Made by a program: the position numbers and the translations under genes. The notes beneath the pieces are model-generated. The model did not search any database, was not told the DNA's origin, and saw only the letters and a program-made list of their open reading frames with translations. Shown in pieces: positions 23,716 to 33,740 of a stretch of DNA of 64,000 bases (within the stretch, counting starts at the first letter, position 1; every line of letters begins with the position of its first letter). Origin of the DNA: Theropithecus gelada (taxonomy: Eukaryota; Chordata; Mammalia; Primates; Cercopithecidae); contig NC_037670.1 of the NCBI RefSeq assembly GCF_003255815.1, positions 23,967,459 through 24,031,458 on the forward strand. Direction: 5' to 3'.

Positions 23716-23995
23716 TGGCGGTTGATTTTTTTTAAGCACATAATAATTTGCAGATGTTGGCAGTTACCAGCGAAGCCAGAGCAAAGCTGCAAATGCCAAA
23801 CCACAAAAATATATCATTTTAACCGTCTGATTCCTGGAAATGAGACAGCGTCACAGTAAAACAATTCACAAAGACGAATATGCCTGCTGCCTTTGGGCAG
23901 CCTACTGCTGCCAATTTGGTGGAGATTATCGGCCATTTATCAATTGTGTTGCCCTACAGAGAAAGAGAGAAATCGCTTTGCTTCTATTTGTGCCG
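23716..23995. promoter_or_regulatory. Candidate conserved non-coding element
   Basis: A repeat-free block with AT-rich homeodomain-like and other sites (AAGCACATAATAATTTGCAG, CACAAAAATATATCATTTT, GGCCATTTATCAATTGTG) in more GC-rich surroundings. It has the look of developmental enhancers. This is pattern recognition only, with no alignment. Confidence 0.25.
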
Positions 23996-24110
23996 CAGGA
24001 AGATCACCTGTCTTCCTCAAGTGACAGTGCATCTTTGAAAAACTCCAATTGCACAGAGCTCGTCTCAAAAGTGATGCAACAGCATTGGTGTAGGTTTCTA
24101 TCGTCCATGC

Positions 24111-24616
24111 CAGTGGCTCTTACCTGTTCTGTGTCATGAACCCCTGTGGCAGCCTGGGGAAGCCTATGGACCCTTTCTCAGAATTCAGGCTTCAAATGCA
24201 TGAAATAAAGTACATGGGCTTCAGGAAACCAGTATGTTAAAATACAGCTAACAAAATGTAACAAAACGTAACAATCCCCACCCCCAAACCCCAAACTGTG
24301 ATATGATAGTGCATGTGCTCTTTAATTAATAGCTTAAGACACGACTGAGTTGTCCACCTTATAACTACCATCATTACAAAGCAGAGATAAGGATGAAAGT
24401 TATTGACGATACCTGCAACAGCTGCAATGCAGTATGAAAATATCCGTGATTTCGACAATCACAGGTGTGTCCCCCACGGTATGTTTCGTTGCTGTGCTCC
24501 TAATGGAAGAAAAGGCCAATTAGTAGTTAGAAGTCAGGGAAAATAAAAACGGAATTTCTTTCCTGGGTAAGTTCACAGACCTCCTCCTGACTCCTCACCC
24601 AGGTTAAGACCCCGTG
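24111..24616 (+). mobile_element. hAT-like DNA transposon remnant
   Basis: The ends form an inverted repeat: CAGTGGCTCTTACCTG at 24111-24126 against AGGTTAAGACCCCGTG at 24601-24616, whose complement reads CACGGGGTCTTAACCT. The interior has GAACCCCTGTGGCAGC, CCTATGGACCCTTTCTCAGA and GTATGAAAATATCCGTGATT, which I recall from a common mammalian MER element. No coding sequence; no clear 8-bp target duplication. Confidence 0.6.
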
Positions 24617-24819
24617 TTCGGTGATACAGTGGTGGCAGCTCCAGGCATGCACTGGCCCTGCCCTGCCCCGGAAAACCTCATGTGCAGAGTCCAGCCTGGT
24701 CCTGGCAACTCGGGTGGTGCTCTAGCTCTGGCCATTTCCAGGTCCTGTTTTACCTTCCCTCAACTCTGCTCGCTGAACCAGGTCCTCATGATGAGGCTAA
24801 GGAATGTAACCTCTTTCAA

Positions 24820-25452
24820 ACTTTTACACTGTTGGTGGGAGTGTAAATTAGTTCAGCCATTGTGGAAGACAGTGTGGAGATTCCTCAAAGACCTAAAGAC
24901 AGAAATACCATTCAACCCAACAATCCCATTACTTGGTATCTACTCAAAGGAATATAAATCATTCTATTATAAAGACACATGTCAGTGAATGCTCATTGCA
25001 GTACCATTCACAATAGCAAACACAGCATCAACCTAAGTGCCCATCAATGGTAGACTGGATAAAGAAAATGTGGTGCATACACAGCATGGAATACTATGCA
25101 GCCATAAAAATGAATGAGATCATGTCTTTTGCAGGGACATGGATGGAGCTGGAGGCCATTATCCTTCGCACACTAGCGCAGAAACAGAAAACCAAACACC
25201 ACAGGTTCTCACTTATAAGTGGGAGCTAAATAATGAGAACACATGGACACGTAGAGGAGAATAACACACACTGGGGCCTTTTGGAGGGTGGGAGGAAAAA
25301 GAGGATCAGAAAAAACAACTAATGGGTTCTAGGCTTAATACCTGGGTGACGAAATCATCTGTACAACAAACCCCCACGACACAAGTTTGCCTATATAATA
25401 AACCTGTACTTGTACTCTTGAACTTAAAATAAAAGTTACAAATAAAGAAATT
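24820..25452 (+). mobile_element. 5'-truncated L1 3' end (L1PB/L1MA-like)
   Basis: It starts inside ORF2 at CTTTTACACTGTTGGTGGGA and runs through GACTGGATAAAGAAAATGTG to the 3' UTR with CAAACCCCCACGACACAAGT and an A-rich tail. Flanks TAACCTCTTTCAA (24807-24819) and TAACTCCTTTCAA (25453-25465) look like a 13-bp target-site duplication with two differences. The ORF2 remnant is interrupted and truncated. Confidence 0.9.
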
Positions 25453-25496
25453 TAACTCCTTTCAAGGAGTCAAACACAGTGGAATGTTGAGGTTCT

Positions 25497-25579
25497 CTTT
25501 TTTTTTTTTTTTGAGACGGAGTTTTGCCCTGTCGCCCAGGCTGGAGTGCAGAGGCGCGATCTCGGCTCACTGCAACCTC
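25497..25579 (-). mobile_element. Severely 5'-truncated Alu with intact target duplications
   Basis: A T-run followed by GAGACGGAGTTTTGCCCTGT... up to CACTGCAACCTC is only the last ~65 bp of an AluS/Y. TTGAGGTTCT flanks it exactly at 25487-25496 and 25580-25589, so the short length reflects truncated insertion rather than later deletion. Confidence 0.9.
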
Positions 25580-25703
25580 TTGAGGTTCTTTTTAGATGGA
25601 CCTATCCTCATATAATGGGTCCATTCCATTCTAAATATTTTCCCAAATAAGCAAGACACCAAATAAGGAAGTCTGGTTTTCAGCGAAGGGAACTCACGGC
25701 ACC

Positions 25704-26163
25704 TGTCTTAGCTTCCTAGGGCTGCCATAACGAATTATTAATAGCACAAGCTAGGAGGCTTGGACAGCTGAAAGGGATTTTTGAACAGTGCTGGAGTCCA
25801 GAGTTTGAAACCAATGAGTCAGCAGAGCCATGTTCCCTCCGAAGCTTCTAGGGAGAATTCGTTCATGGCTCCCCCTCACTCTGGTGGCTCCAAGCGTGCC
25901 TTGGTGTCCCCAGGCCTGTAGGTGCATCATTCCAATCTTGTCCCTTACTTCACCTGACATTCTCTGTATCTCCCTGTGTGTCCTCTCTTCTCGAAAGCAC
26001 CCAGTCATTGCATGGAGGGCCCACCCTCAATCCAGGATGATTTCATCTCAAGACCTTTAATCACATCTGCAAAAACCCTATTTCAAAACAAGGTCATATT
26101 CACAGGTACCACGGGTTAGGACTTAAACATATCCTTTTTGAGGACACAAGCCAGCCTGCTACA
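25704..26163 (-). mobile_element. MaLR-type (MLT1-like) solo LTR
   Basis: The plus strand starts TGTCTTAGCTTCCTAGGGCT, GCCATAACGAATTATTAATA, and later shows CATTGCATGGAGGGCCCACC, CATATTCACAGGTACCACGG and the end CCTGCTACA. Full length, reverse orientation. Confidence 0.8.
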
Positions 26164-26502
26164 ATGCCTGAGTTAGGAAGAGCCTGAAGGAGTGTGGAAA
26201 CCAGGGGGATGAGACAAGCTGAAGCTGGCCTAATCTAGCCCCTAAACCTGGGGTTCCATCAGAACAACACGGCCTTGTTTTCCTGAGAATTCACACTGTG
26301 CCCCACACGGAGCGTGGGGCTCCCTCTAAGTCGTCTCAGTGAATTCCCACCACCACACGTGGACAGCACAGGGCTGCTGTATTTGAATCCAGACAGCCTC
26401 CTGCCCAGCGCTCCCGTGAGCTGCCTATCATCGTTCTTCTCGCTCCATCCAGGAAGCTAGCCACAAAGAACGTGTGGTTATTCAGATTTAAAATAATTAA
26501 AG

Positions 26503-26788
26503 TTGCCGTGCGCGGTGGCTCAAGCCTGTAATCCTAGCACTTTGGGAGGCCAAGGCGGGTGGATTGCCTGAGCTCAGGAGTTTGAGACCAGCCTGGGCAA
26601 CATGGCGAAACCCCGTCTCTACTAAAAAATACAAAAAACTAGCCGGGCGCGGTGGCGGGCGCCTGTAGTCCCAGCTACTCGGGAGGCTGAGGCAGGAGAA
26701 TGGCGTGAACCTGGGAGGCGGAGTTTGCAGTGAGCCGAGATCGTGCCACTGCACTCCAGCCTGGGCGACAGAGCGAGACTTTGTCTCA
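26503..26788 (+). mobile_element. Full-length Alu, mosaic S/J-like left arm and Y-like right arm
   Basis: The left arm has GAGCTCAGGAGTTTGAGACC and CAGCCTGGGCAACATGG (J/S-like), while the right arm has GGAGAATGGCGTGAACCTGG, a sequence typical of AluY. It ends in an A/CA-rich linker (26789-26844) leading into a second Alu piece. Confidence 0.85.
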
Positions 26789-26844
26789 AAAAAACACACA
26801 CACATACACACACAAAAACCCAAAAACACACAAAAAAACCCAAA

Positions 26845-27020
26845 AAATACAAAAAATTAGCCGGGCGTGGTGGCTTGCACGGTGATGCGCACCTTTAGTC
26901 CCAGCTACTCTGGAGGCTGAGGCACCAGAATCGCTTAAACCCGGGAGGTGGAGGTTTCAGTAAGCCAAGATCGTGCCACTGTACTCCAGCCTGAGGCACA
27001 GAGCAAGACTCTGTCTCGAA
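26845..27020 (+). mobile_element. Partial Alu, mostly right arm
   Basis: It begins at AAATACAAAAAATTAGCCGG (the linker between arms) and continues through CAGAATCGCTTAAACCCGGG to GCAAGACTCTGTCTCGAAAC, followed by (TAAAA)n to about 27058. No left arm. It abuts the A-rich tail of the Alu at 26503-26788. Confidence 0.85.
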
Positions 27021-27249
27021 ACTAATAAAATAAAATAAAATAAAGTTAAATAAAATTTAAAATCCAATTCCTCCATTGCCATTGTGGTGAGGGGCTACCA
27101 TTCGCATAGCACCGAGGGGGTGCATCACAAACATCAGCACAGGAAGCTCCACTGGGCGGCGCTGCTCTAGACCAATGTTCACGTGTTTTGTATAATTACA
27201 CCTGCATTAATTGCAGAACAGCTAACCAGAATCCTCAGTTAACTCAACA

Positions 27250-27268
27250 TTTTTTTTTTTTTTTTTTT
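27250..27268. repeat. Poly-T run (19 bp) without a recognised element
   Basis: It could be the antisense tail of a retro-inserted transcript, but the following GTGGACAAATAATTTTGTGG is not recognised and no AATAAA lies next to it. Confidence 0.6.
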
Positions 27269-27428
27269 GTGGACAAATAATTTTGTGGAGAAAGAAGCAA
27301 AGGAGAGGCAGACAAGTGGACAAAGGAATTTAGAAAATGCAGCCGCATTCCAACGAACACCAGGGAGCAGCCGACTATAGCACCATCTCGGGGTCTTGTG
27401 GAATTGCCATAGAAACGTGACTCCCAGG

Positions 27429-27580
27429 CACACACCTGTAATCCCAGCTACTCAGGAGGCTGAGGCAGGAGAATCGCTTGAACCCAAGAGGCGGGCTTGC
27501 AGTGAGCTGAGATCGCGCCACTGCACTCCAGCCTGGTGACAGAGTGAGACTCTGTCTCAAAAGAAAAAAAAAAAAAAAAG
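27429..27580 (+). mobile_element. Alu right-arm fragment with 18-bp target duplications
   Basis: Alu sequence from CACACACCTGTAATCCCAGC to GTGAGACTCTGTCTCAAAAG plus A tail. AGAAACGTGACTCCCAGG (27411-27428) and AGAAATGTGACCCCCAGG (27581-27598) flank it with two differences, consistent with a 5'-truncated insertion. Confidence 0.9.
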
Positions 27581-29888
27581 AGAAATGTGACCCCCAGGTA
27601 CAGACCTCCGCATTCGAACAAGCAAGATAAAATTATATACACTCTACTGCCCTTGCTAAGGCAAGAAGATAGACTGTGATTTTCTCCACTGATGTGCAGA
27701 GATTGCAATGGCTTCCTTGAACCAGCTGGGAAAATGAGCTTATACTCTTCATTTTTGAGCATTGCACTTGATTAAGTTTTAACTGTGTTCAAAGACTGGG
27801 GGAAGGGCAATTGCTGGCCATTCAACCCCAATTCCATCATTTCCTCATGGTTGGGGGATTTCTTGAACATTGATCTGTGTTTTATGATGATGCTAGTGAA
27901 AAAAATTTCCAAAGGGAGGTTGACTCTTTCACGTTCCAACCATGACAGCCTGGGCAAGGCTTGTTAGGGAGTGGGTGCTGGGGGAAATTGGCTGGGCACA
28001 CTTGGTTCCTCAACAGGGAGCTGCTGGAAGAACAGGGCGTGGAGAGGGGCTACAGAAGACACCAGCAGGCGGAGGGATTCACTGTGGCTGGCATGCATTG
28101 AAAGGAGAGACAGTGTTGGCTCTGTCCCAGGGTAGCTTAGCACTTTTGATTGGGGCTGGGGCTTGGCAGGTACACAGGTGACTTCCATAACCTGTGCCCT
28201 TTTAGGTGAGGCAGGTTTAAGCTGCAGGCAAATCTCAGAGGCCATAGTAATCACCTGTGTGCATACCTTGGTCCAGACAAGAATCACCCACTCTGTGTTC
28301 TTACTGACAGCTGGGGAAACTGAGGAAGCCCGTGATCAAGGTCCAGAACGCACCCACGGGAAAGCGTGGGAGTCACAGGATGAGAGTGCGCTGAAGTCCA
28401 TCCCTGGGCTACTGTCCTCAGGGGCACCGGAGCCACAAGGCAGCCGGAGGCCTGCGGGGCCATTCTAGGTACCTTCCCCCTGCCCTTTGTGCCTTGGGTT
28501 CTCTGGTTGGCTTTCTCACCAAGTTGCTGCTTTGGAATTTATATTATGGCATAAGCCAAACTGCAGTGGCAGGTGGCCTTTTTTTAAGGGAGGCCTCGAT
28601 GGGTGCTCCCATCTCTCCCATGAAGGGCTGGGGACCCCGGGGTCTGGGGACATCCTTCTCCACCTGTCATCCTGACTCATTCATGAAAGAGTGGCTTCAA
28701 TGCCTCTCTGTCGAGTTGTACCGTTCTCCTGAAAATGTGAGGACATGCCCGGGTCACTCAGCATGCCTGGTTCCTCTAACCTGGCATGGCAGAGACCATT
28801 GGAGGCTGAGTGTATGTGTGCGGGAGATGGGGAGGTGCTGTCAGATTCCTTCTGAAAACACCCCCACACTCCAAGAAGTCCTGGGAAGTCTTTAGGGAAG
28901 AAGAGGCAGCAGTGAACCAAGTTGAGATTTGCCAAAATGCCAATAAATCATTTTGGGGATGGCGGAGAGGCAGGAACCCTGAACGTATACAACCGCCCCT
29001 TGCACCCACCCAGATCAGCCAGCCCTCTGAGGTCACCTGGCTAAATCCACAAACAGAGCCTGGGGTGGGGTGGGGAAACGCTTTCTTCAGCCTCCTGGGG
29101 GCTCAGTGCAGGCAGCCCTGTCCCCCGACCCAGTGGGGCATCTTCCATCACCCGGGTGCCCAGACACATGGACAATGGGCAGAGGCACCCCCACCGCGCC
29201 CTGGGACAAGGCCTGAGTATCCTTTCCCATCCACATCCTGCACTCAGTATGGTTCCCTGCACCAAGGTGCGTCCATGTCCCATAGGCTGACGCTGGGATG
29301 TGCTTGTCTAATCCGGCAGGAAAAGCTCACAGGTGACCTTGCCTATGCATTTTCAGCCTGTGTCTGCTGAAGCCCATCAGGAAACAGAGAAAAAAAATTG
29401 GCATTTGCTTCTCGATTCCCTTTTAATTGTTTTTCTATTCTTCCTGCATGGCTTCAGTAACTTAGGGATCTGCAAATGTTCACTGGGGATGCTGGGGCGG
29501 GGAGGTGGGAGGAACCGGCTCTCTTGAAATCTAGGAAGGCTTCTTGCAGGAGGTGAAACGTTTTTCTTTATAATGGCTAATTGCCAAGGGAAAGGAGACA
29601 TGCCACAATTAGCTGAAGGAATGTGGTGTGAGGGAGCACAGGAAGGACTAAAGAGCTGATTGCAAAGGTTGGCGAGCGGATTATCTGAAGCCCACTGAGG
29701 GCTGCTCCCAGGGATGGGTGGATGGTGCCTCGGGAATGGCTCCACTGGAGACCACCCTTCTGGTTATGAAATGCAGTTTTGAAAAGATAATTATACCGTA
29801 GTGCTGCTTACATGTATTTCAAGAACTTGTAAACCTGCTCACTCACTGACTGTGGGGTCAGGGTCACTGCAGACACAAGTAACAGGTC

Positions 29889-30125
29889 CTTTTTTTTTTT
29901 TTTTCCCAGAAACTTTATTAGTCACATATATGGTCTTGCCTGCCTCTCTTCCTGGTTTACTTTGGTTTTGCTGCCTCTGCAGTTGTTGGTAGCTGGGATG
30001 GTTTCACCACTGAAAGACGTCAAAGGGTGGTCCTGGGAGAGGTGGCTGTGTCCCCTGGGCACCACATTCCCCAGAGGGAGCTGTCACAGGTGATAGGCAT
30101 GCTGCTTGAAGAAGTCAGTGCTAGC
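29889..30125 (-). pseudogene. Possible processed-transcript insertion, source unknown
   Basis: A poly-T run (about 29889-29904) is followed by CCCAGAAACTTTATTAGTC; on the minus strand this is an AATAAA signal about 15 bases before a poly-A tail. The next ~220 bp match no repeat I know. Minus-strand frames are short and stop-interrupted, and I cannot name a parent gene. A 3' UTR copy or an unrecognised retroelement are alternatives. The right boundary is uncertain. Confidence 0.4.
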
Positions 30126-30130
30126 TCACA

Positions 30131-30190
30131 AGTGTTAGCATTCTACTTGATTCATCTGAGGAACTTTCAGACATGCAGATTCCCTGCGAC
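30131..30190 (-). repeat. Fragment resembling a MER5-type element
   Basis: CTCACAAGTGTTAGCATTCT, ATCTGAGGAACTTTCAGACA and TGCAGATTCCCTG follow the end of the MER5 group loosely. Confidence 0.35.
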
Positions 30191-30192
30191 TC

Positions 30193-30485
30193 AAAATCAT
30201 AGTGAGATACTATCTCACACTGGTCAGCATGGCTAAAATGACAGATGCTGGCGAGGCTAGGGAGAAAGGGGGAGGCTTATACACTGTTGGTGGAAGTGTA
30301 AATTTGTTCAGCCACTAAGGAAAGCAACTTGGAGATTACTCAAAGAACTTGACATGGATACTAGGCTTAATACCTGAGTAATGAAATCATCTGTACAACA
30401 AACCCCCATGACACAAGTTTACCTATGTAACAAACCTGCTCATGTACCCCTGAACTTAAAAGTTAAATAAAAAACTAAACAAAAG
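30193..30485 (+). mobile_element. L1 3' end with internal deletion
   Basis: ORF2-derived sequence (AAAATCATAGTGAGATACTA to GATTACTCAAAGAACTTGAC) jumps at about 30355 straight to the 3' UTR (ACTAGGCTTAATACCTGAGT, AACCCCCATGACACAAG). Several hundred bases present in the copies at 24820 and 10112 are missing. Confidence 0.85.
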
Positions 30486-30519
30486 CCATGTTTTCCAATA
30501 TATTTCAGATTTTCAAAAA

Positions 30520-30697
30520 AGAGAAGAGAGTATAATGGGATTGTTTGTAACACAAAGGATCAATGCTTGAGTGGATGGATACCCATTTTTCATGATGTGG
30601 TTACTGCGCATTGTGTGTTGGTACCAAAATATCTCATGTACCCCATAAATATATACACCTACTATGTACCCACAAAAATTAAAAATAAAAAAAAAGA
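30520..30697 (+). mobile_element. L1M 3' UTR fragment
   Basis: GATCAATGCTTGAGTGGATG, ATCTCATGTACCCCATAAAT and ACACCTACTATGTACCCACA with an A-rich end match the 3' terminus of L1MA/L1MB-type elements. Confidence 0.8.
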
Positions 30698-31258
30698 ACG
30701 TAAGACAGAGTTACCATTTGACCTAGAAATCCCATGACTGGGTATATGCCCAAAAGAAAATAAATAATTCTACCAAAAAGACACACACTCATATGTTCAT
30801 CAGCACTATTCATAATAGTAAAGGCAGGGACTCAACCTAGGTGCCTATCCATGGTGGACTGAATAAAGAAAATGTGCTACATACACACCATGGAATATGA
30901 CATAGCAATAGAAGAGAACAAAATCATATCCTTTGCAGCAACATGGATGTAGCTGGAGGCCAATAGGCTAAGGGAATGAAATGCAGGAACAGAAAACCAA
31001 ATACCACGTGTTCTCACTTATAAATGGGAGCTAAACAACGGGTGTTCATGGACCTAAAAATGGCAACAATAGAAACTGGGGACTCCAAAGGGAGAGAGGG
31101 AGAGACAGGGACAAGGGTTGAAAACCTAACTGTTGGGTGCTATGCCCAGTATCTGGGTGACAGGATCATTCCTATCCTAAATCTCAGTGTCATGCAACAT
31201 ATCTACATAACAAACCTGAACATGTACCCCCCGAATCGAAAATAAAAACTGAAATTAT
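30698..31258 (+). mobile_element. 5'-truncated L1 3' end
   Basis: ORF2 remnant (ACTGGGTATATGCCCAAAAG, CACACCATGGAATATGACAT, CTTATAAATGGGAGCTAAAC) plus a 3' UTR ending GAATCGAAAATAAAAACTGA. Many substitutions compared with the L1 at 24820. Confidence 0.85.
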
Positions 31259-31263
31259 TTTTT

Positions 31264-31372
31264 AAAATGCAGATTTTTGGCTCTGTCCCAGGTTTGGTAG
31301 GCCTGGGAACCTGCATTCTAATGAGCACCTCCAGGTGAACTCCAGGTTGGGGAACCCTGCTGAGGGTCAGGA
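31264..31372 (-). repeat. MER5-type hAT fragment
   Basis: AATGCAGATTTTTGGCTCTG, CCTGCATTCTAATGAGCACC and CCAGGTGAACTCCAGGTTGG follow the MER5 group in reverse orientation. It directly follows the L1 tail. Confidence 0.6.
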
Positions 31373-31431
31373 AAGCAAGCTTTCTCCATGTGACACTGTC
31401 CCAGAGGGCACAGTAGCACTCCTGTGCTTTT

Positions 31432-31671
31432 TTTTTTTTTAATCTCATTTATTAATATAGATGTACATTATTCTAAATAAAATATAAAAATAGAACCAAC
31501 CCAAATGTCCATCAATGATAGATTAAGAAAATGTGGCACATATACACCATGCAATACTATGCAGCCCTGAAAAGGATGAGTTCATGTCCTTTGTAGGGAC
31601 ATGGATGAAGCTGGAAACCATCATTCTGAGCAAACTATCTTAAGGACAGAAAACCAAACACCACATGTTCT
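31432..31671. mobile_element. Chimeric retro-insertion: poly-T, unknown segment, sense L1 ORF2 piece
   Basis: CACTCCTGTGCTTTT is repeated exactly at 31417-31431 and 31672-31686, bounding the insertion. Inside are a T-run (to 31440), about 50 bp of AT-rich sequence with an antisense AATAAA-type signal (TTTATT at 31449-31454), then a plus-strand L1PA-like ORF2 piece from GAACCAACCCAAATGTCC (about 31493) to CACATGTTCTCACT. The opposite orientation of tail and L1 piece suggests twin priming or template switching. Confidence 0.75.
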
Positions 31672-32719
31672 CACTCCTGTGCTTTTGATACTAAGTGCCA
31701 ATATTTCAATTTTTCTCAAAAGAGGGCCAGTCCTGATAAATATTCTACCTAGAGAATGTTCTTTTAAGGGCTAAAGGAAATGCAAAAGCCTAAATACAAA
31801 GCAAGTGCCCCTGCCACTCCTAACAGCCACAATCCCCATGGAAACATTCACTTTCATTAGATGGAGAGGAGTTTCTCTTACTTCATTCCTCGAACCACTG
31901 TTTATGGGGGCGCTTCCGATTACCAGACACAGGTGACGAAAAGGTGAACGAGACTGGACCCCATGCCTGCTTCCTGGAGCCCACATTCCACGGAATGAGA
32001 TCGTTATCTTGAAACGCTGATTGCTTTGCTTTCTTTTTCTGCACTTCTTACGTGTCTCTTCAACTGGGGCATCCATTGTCTTGCAGGAAAAGGAACACTC
32101 AAAGTTTAATTTGACTCACAGTTCATGGTCTTGAATGCGGGGCTTCCGATGGCGAGGCAGTGCGTTCAGCGCCTAAGCAAAGCATCTAGTTCTCAGGAAC
32201 TGTAAGTATTAAACCCATATGGAATGAGTCTTAAAGTTATGAAGGCTGTCTTTGTAGCCCTTGAAACCAACTCCACCTTTTTAAACCAATCCAGACCTGA
32301 CTCTGGTGCTGTCCATCGGAAAGACCACACGACTAGGATGTCACCTTTAATTTACATCATGGTGGCTTCACCCCTCTTCAGTGCCTCCACAGAACCTTCT
32401 AGCATACAGGCACCCTCCAGTCTAACTTGGATAACTCTTGGGATAAACACCTCTGTTTTTTACAGAGTCAGAACTGTGGTGGTTTCTTAATTGTAGAGCC
32501 AAAGCCGTGGCCTTGGTTCAGGTCGGCCACATCCTGTGGAATGAAACACCCTGCATGGATGAGGAAGGGGCCCATCCCAGCTCCCTGGCAGCCCCGATCT
32601 GCTGGGAGGCAGCGTGGGGGTGGGTAGGGCTGACAACATGCTTCCCCTCCCCCAAGTGTGGGTGCAGCACCAACCAGTCTGATGAAGTCTCATCAGACCC
32701 ACCACACCCACCTCTGAGC

Positions 32720-32870
32720 TCTTCTTTAGGCTGGTTCCTTTACCTGGAGAGCCCTTCCTGCCATGTCTACCTCTTGCACGAATCCCATGCATTCATCAAA
32801 GTCTAGCTGAGACACTTCCACGACACTTTCCCAATCACGCCTTTAAACCCCCACTGCACTGTTGTCGTGC
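32720..32870 (+). repeat. L2 LINE fragment
   Basis: GGCTGGTTCCTTTACCTGGA, GAGCCCTTCCTGCC and CTAGCTGAGACACTTCCACG resemble the L2 segment ctctgcctggaatgccctcccc...cagctcaaatgtcacc. Confidence 0.5.
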
Positions 32871-33254
32871 CTATGTTGTTTTCAGGTTGGGGTTGCCATG
32901 GTGATTTTCCTACTTTACTTGTGGGAGGGGATTTCCTTAGTTACCCCAGAGCATCCGTGTCTGACCCCGAGCTGGGGAAAATGCCCAATAAAAGGACTTA
33001 TCTGTGCCCCTGCAGTTGCCTTAGCAGTTGCCTTAGACTCAGCCCCACAAGATGCTATCTTAGACTGCAGGGCTGAGAGTAGAGTGTAGGCAGTCTATGC
33101 TCAACTGTGCTGGCTCACACTGGGCTGCTGACATGGTGATACAGTGAGAGAAGCAAAAATTACCCTTCACATTGTGAACTGCCCACATTGCCAAGCATAG
33201 AGACAACACAACAATGTTCCTAAAAGCTTCCATTTTCCAAATGCTCCCAGTGCA

Positions 33255-33462
33255 CAAGGCAGTTTATAAAAACTATATAATTCGACTCTCACATTAACCC
33301 TGCACTGCTCCTTCAATCATCACCACCATTTCACAGTTACGAAAACCAAGGTTTGGGAAGGTCACATGTCTTGCCTGAGGTCTCGTACTGCTCATTAGGG
33401 TCAAGGCCAGAGTCTCAACTCAGGTCCTGCTTCCCAAACCCATGCTTCACCCTAAATTCCCT
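33255..33462 (-). repeat. MIR SINE
   Basis: CCATTTCACAGTTACGAAAA, GGGAAGGTCACATGTCTTGC and CTCAACTCAGGTCCTGCTTC trace the reverse MIR (cccattttacagatgaggaaact...cagagctgggattcgaacc). Confidence 0.6.
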
Positions 33463-33599
33463 AAAACTACGTTGTAAAAAAAAAAGCGATCATATAGTTT
33501 ATGTAAAAAATGGTATCAAGTGGGTTTTCTTTCATTATCTCATGTGAAAGAAGGGGGAGATTTTAGAAATGACTTTACATAATTGTAATAGTAATGACG

Positions 33600-33740
33600 T
33601 CTTGTTCAAATCCCTGCTTCTCATCTGGCTGCTCATTGGAATTGCCTGGAGAGTTGGTTCAAACCAGACTCTGATTCTGCACATCTGGGATAACCCCTGC
33701 TTCCAAGCGATTTCCATGGGCTGCCAGGTTTGGGGCCTCC
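33600..33740. repeat. Possible MER5-like remnant
   Basis: CATTGGAATTGCCTGGAGAG and TTCAAACCAGACTCTGATTC recall catcagaatcacctggagagcttgttaaaac of the MER5 group. Weak. Confidence 0.35.

Noticed and set aside
24614..24988. 124-codon open frame ending in L1 sequence
   Set aside because: Its second half is a broken L1 ORF2 remnant and the first half is unrelated unique DNA.
26497..26829. 110-codon minus-strand open frame
   Set aside because: It is the antisense of an Alu; such frames recur in many Alus and have no coding support here.
28810..29370. 186-codon plus-strand open frame
   Set aside because: No recognisable domain or splice context; low stop density from local GC content is sufficient explanation.
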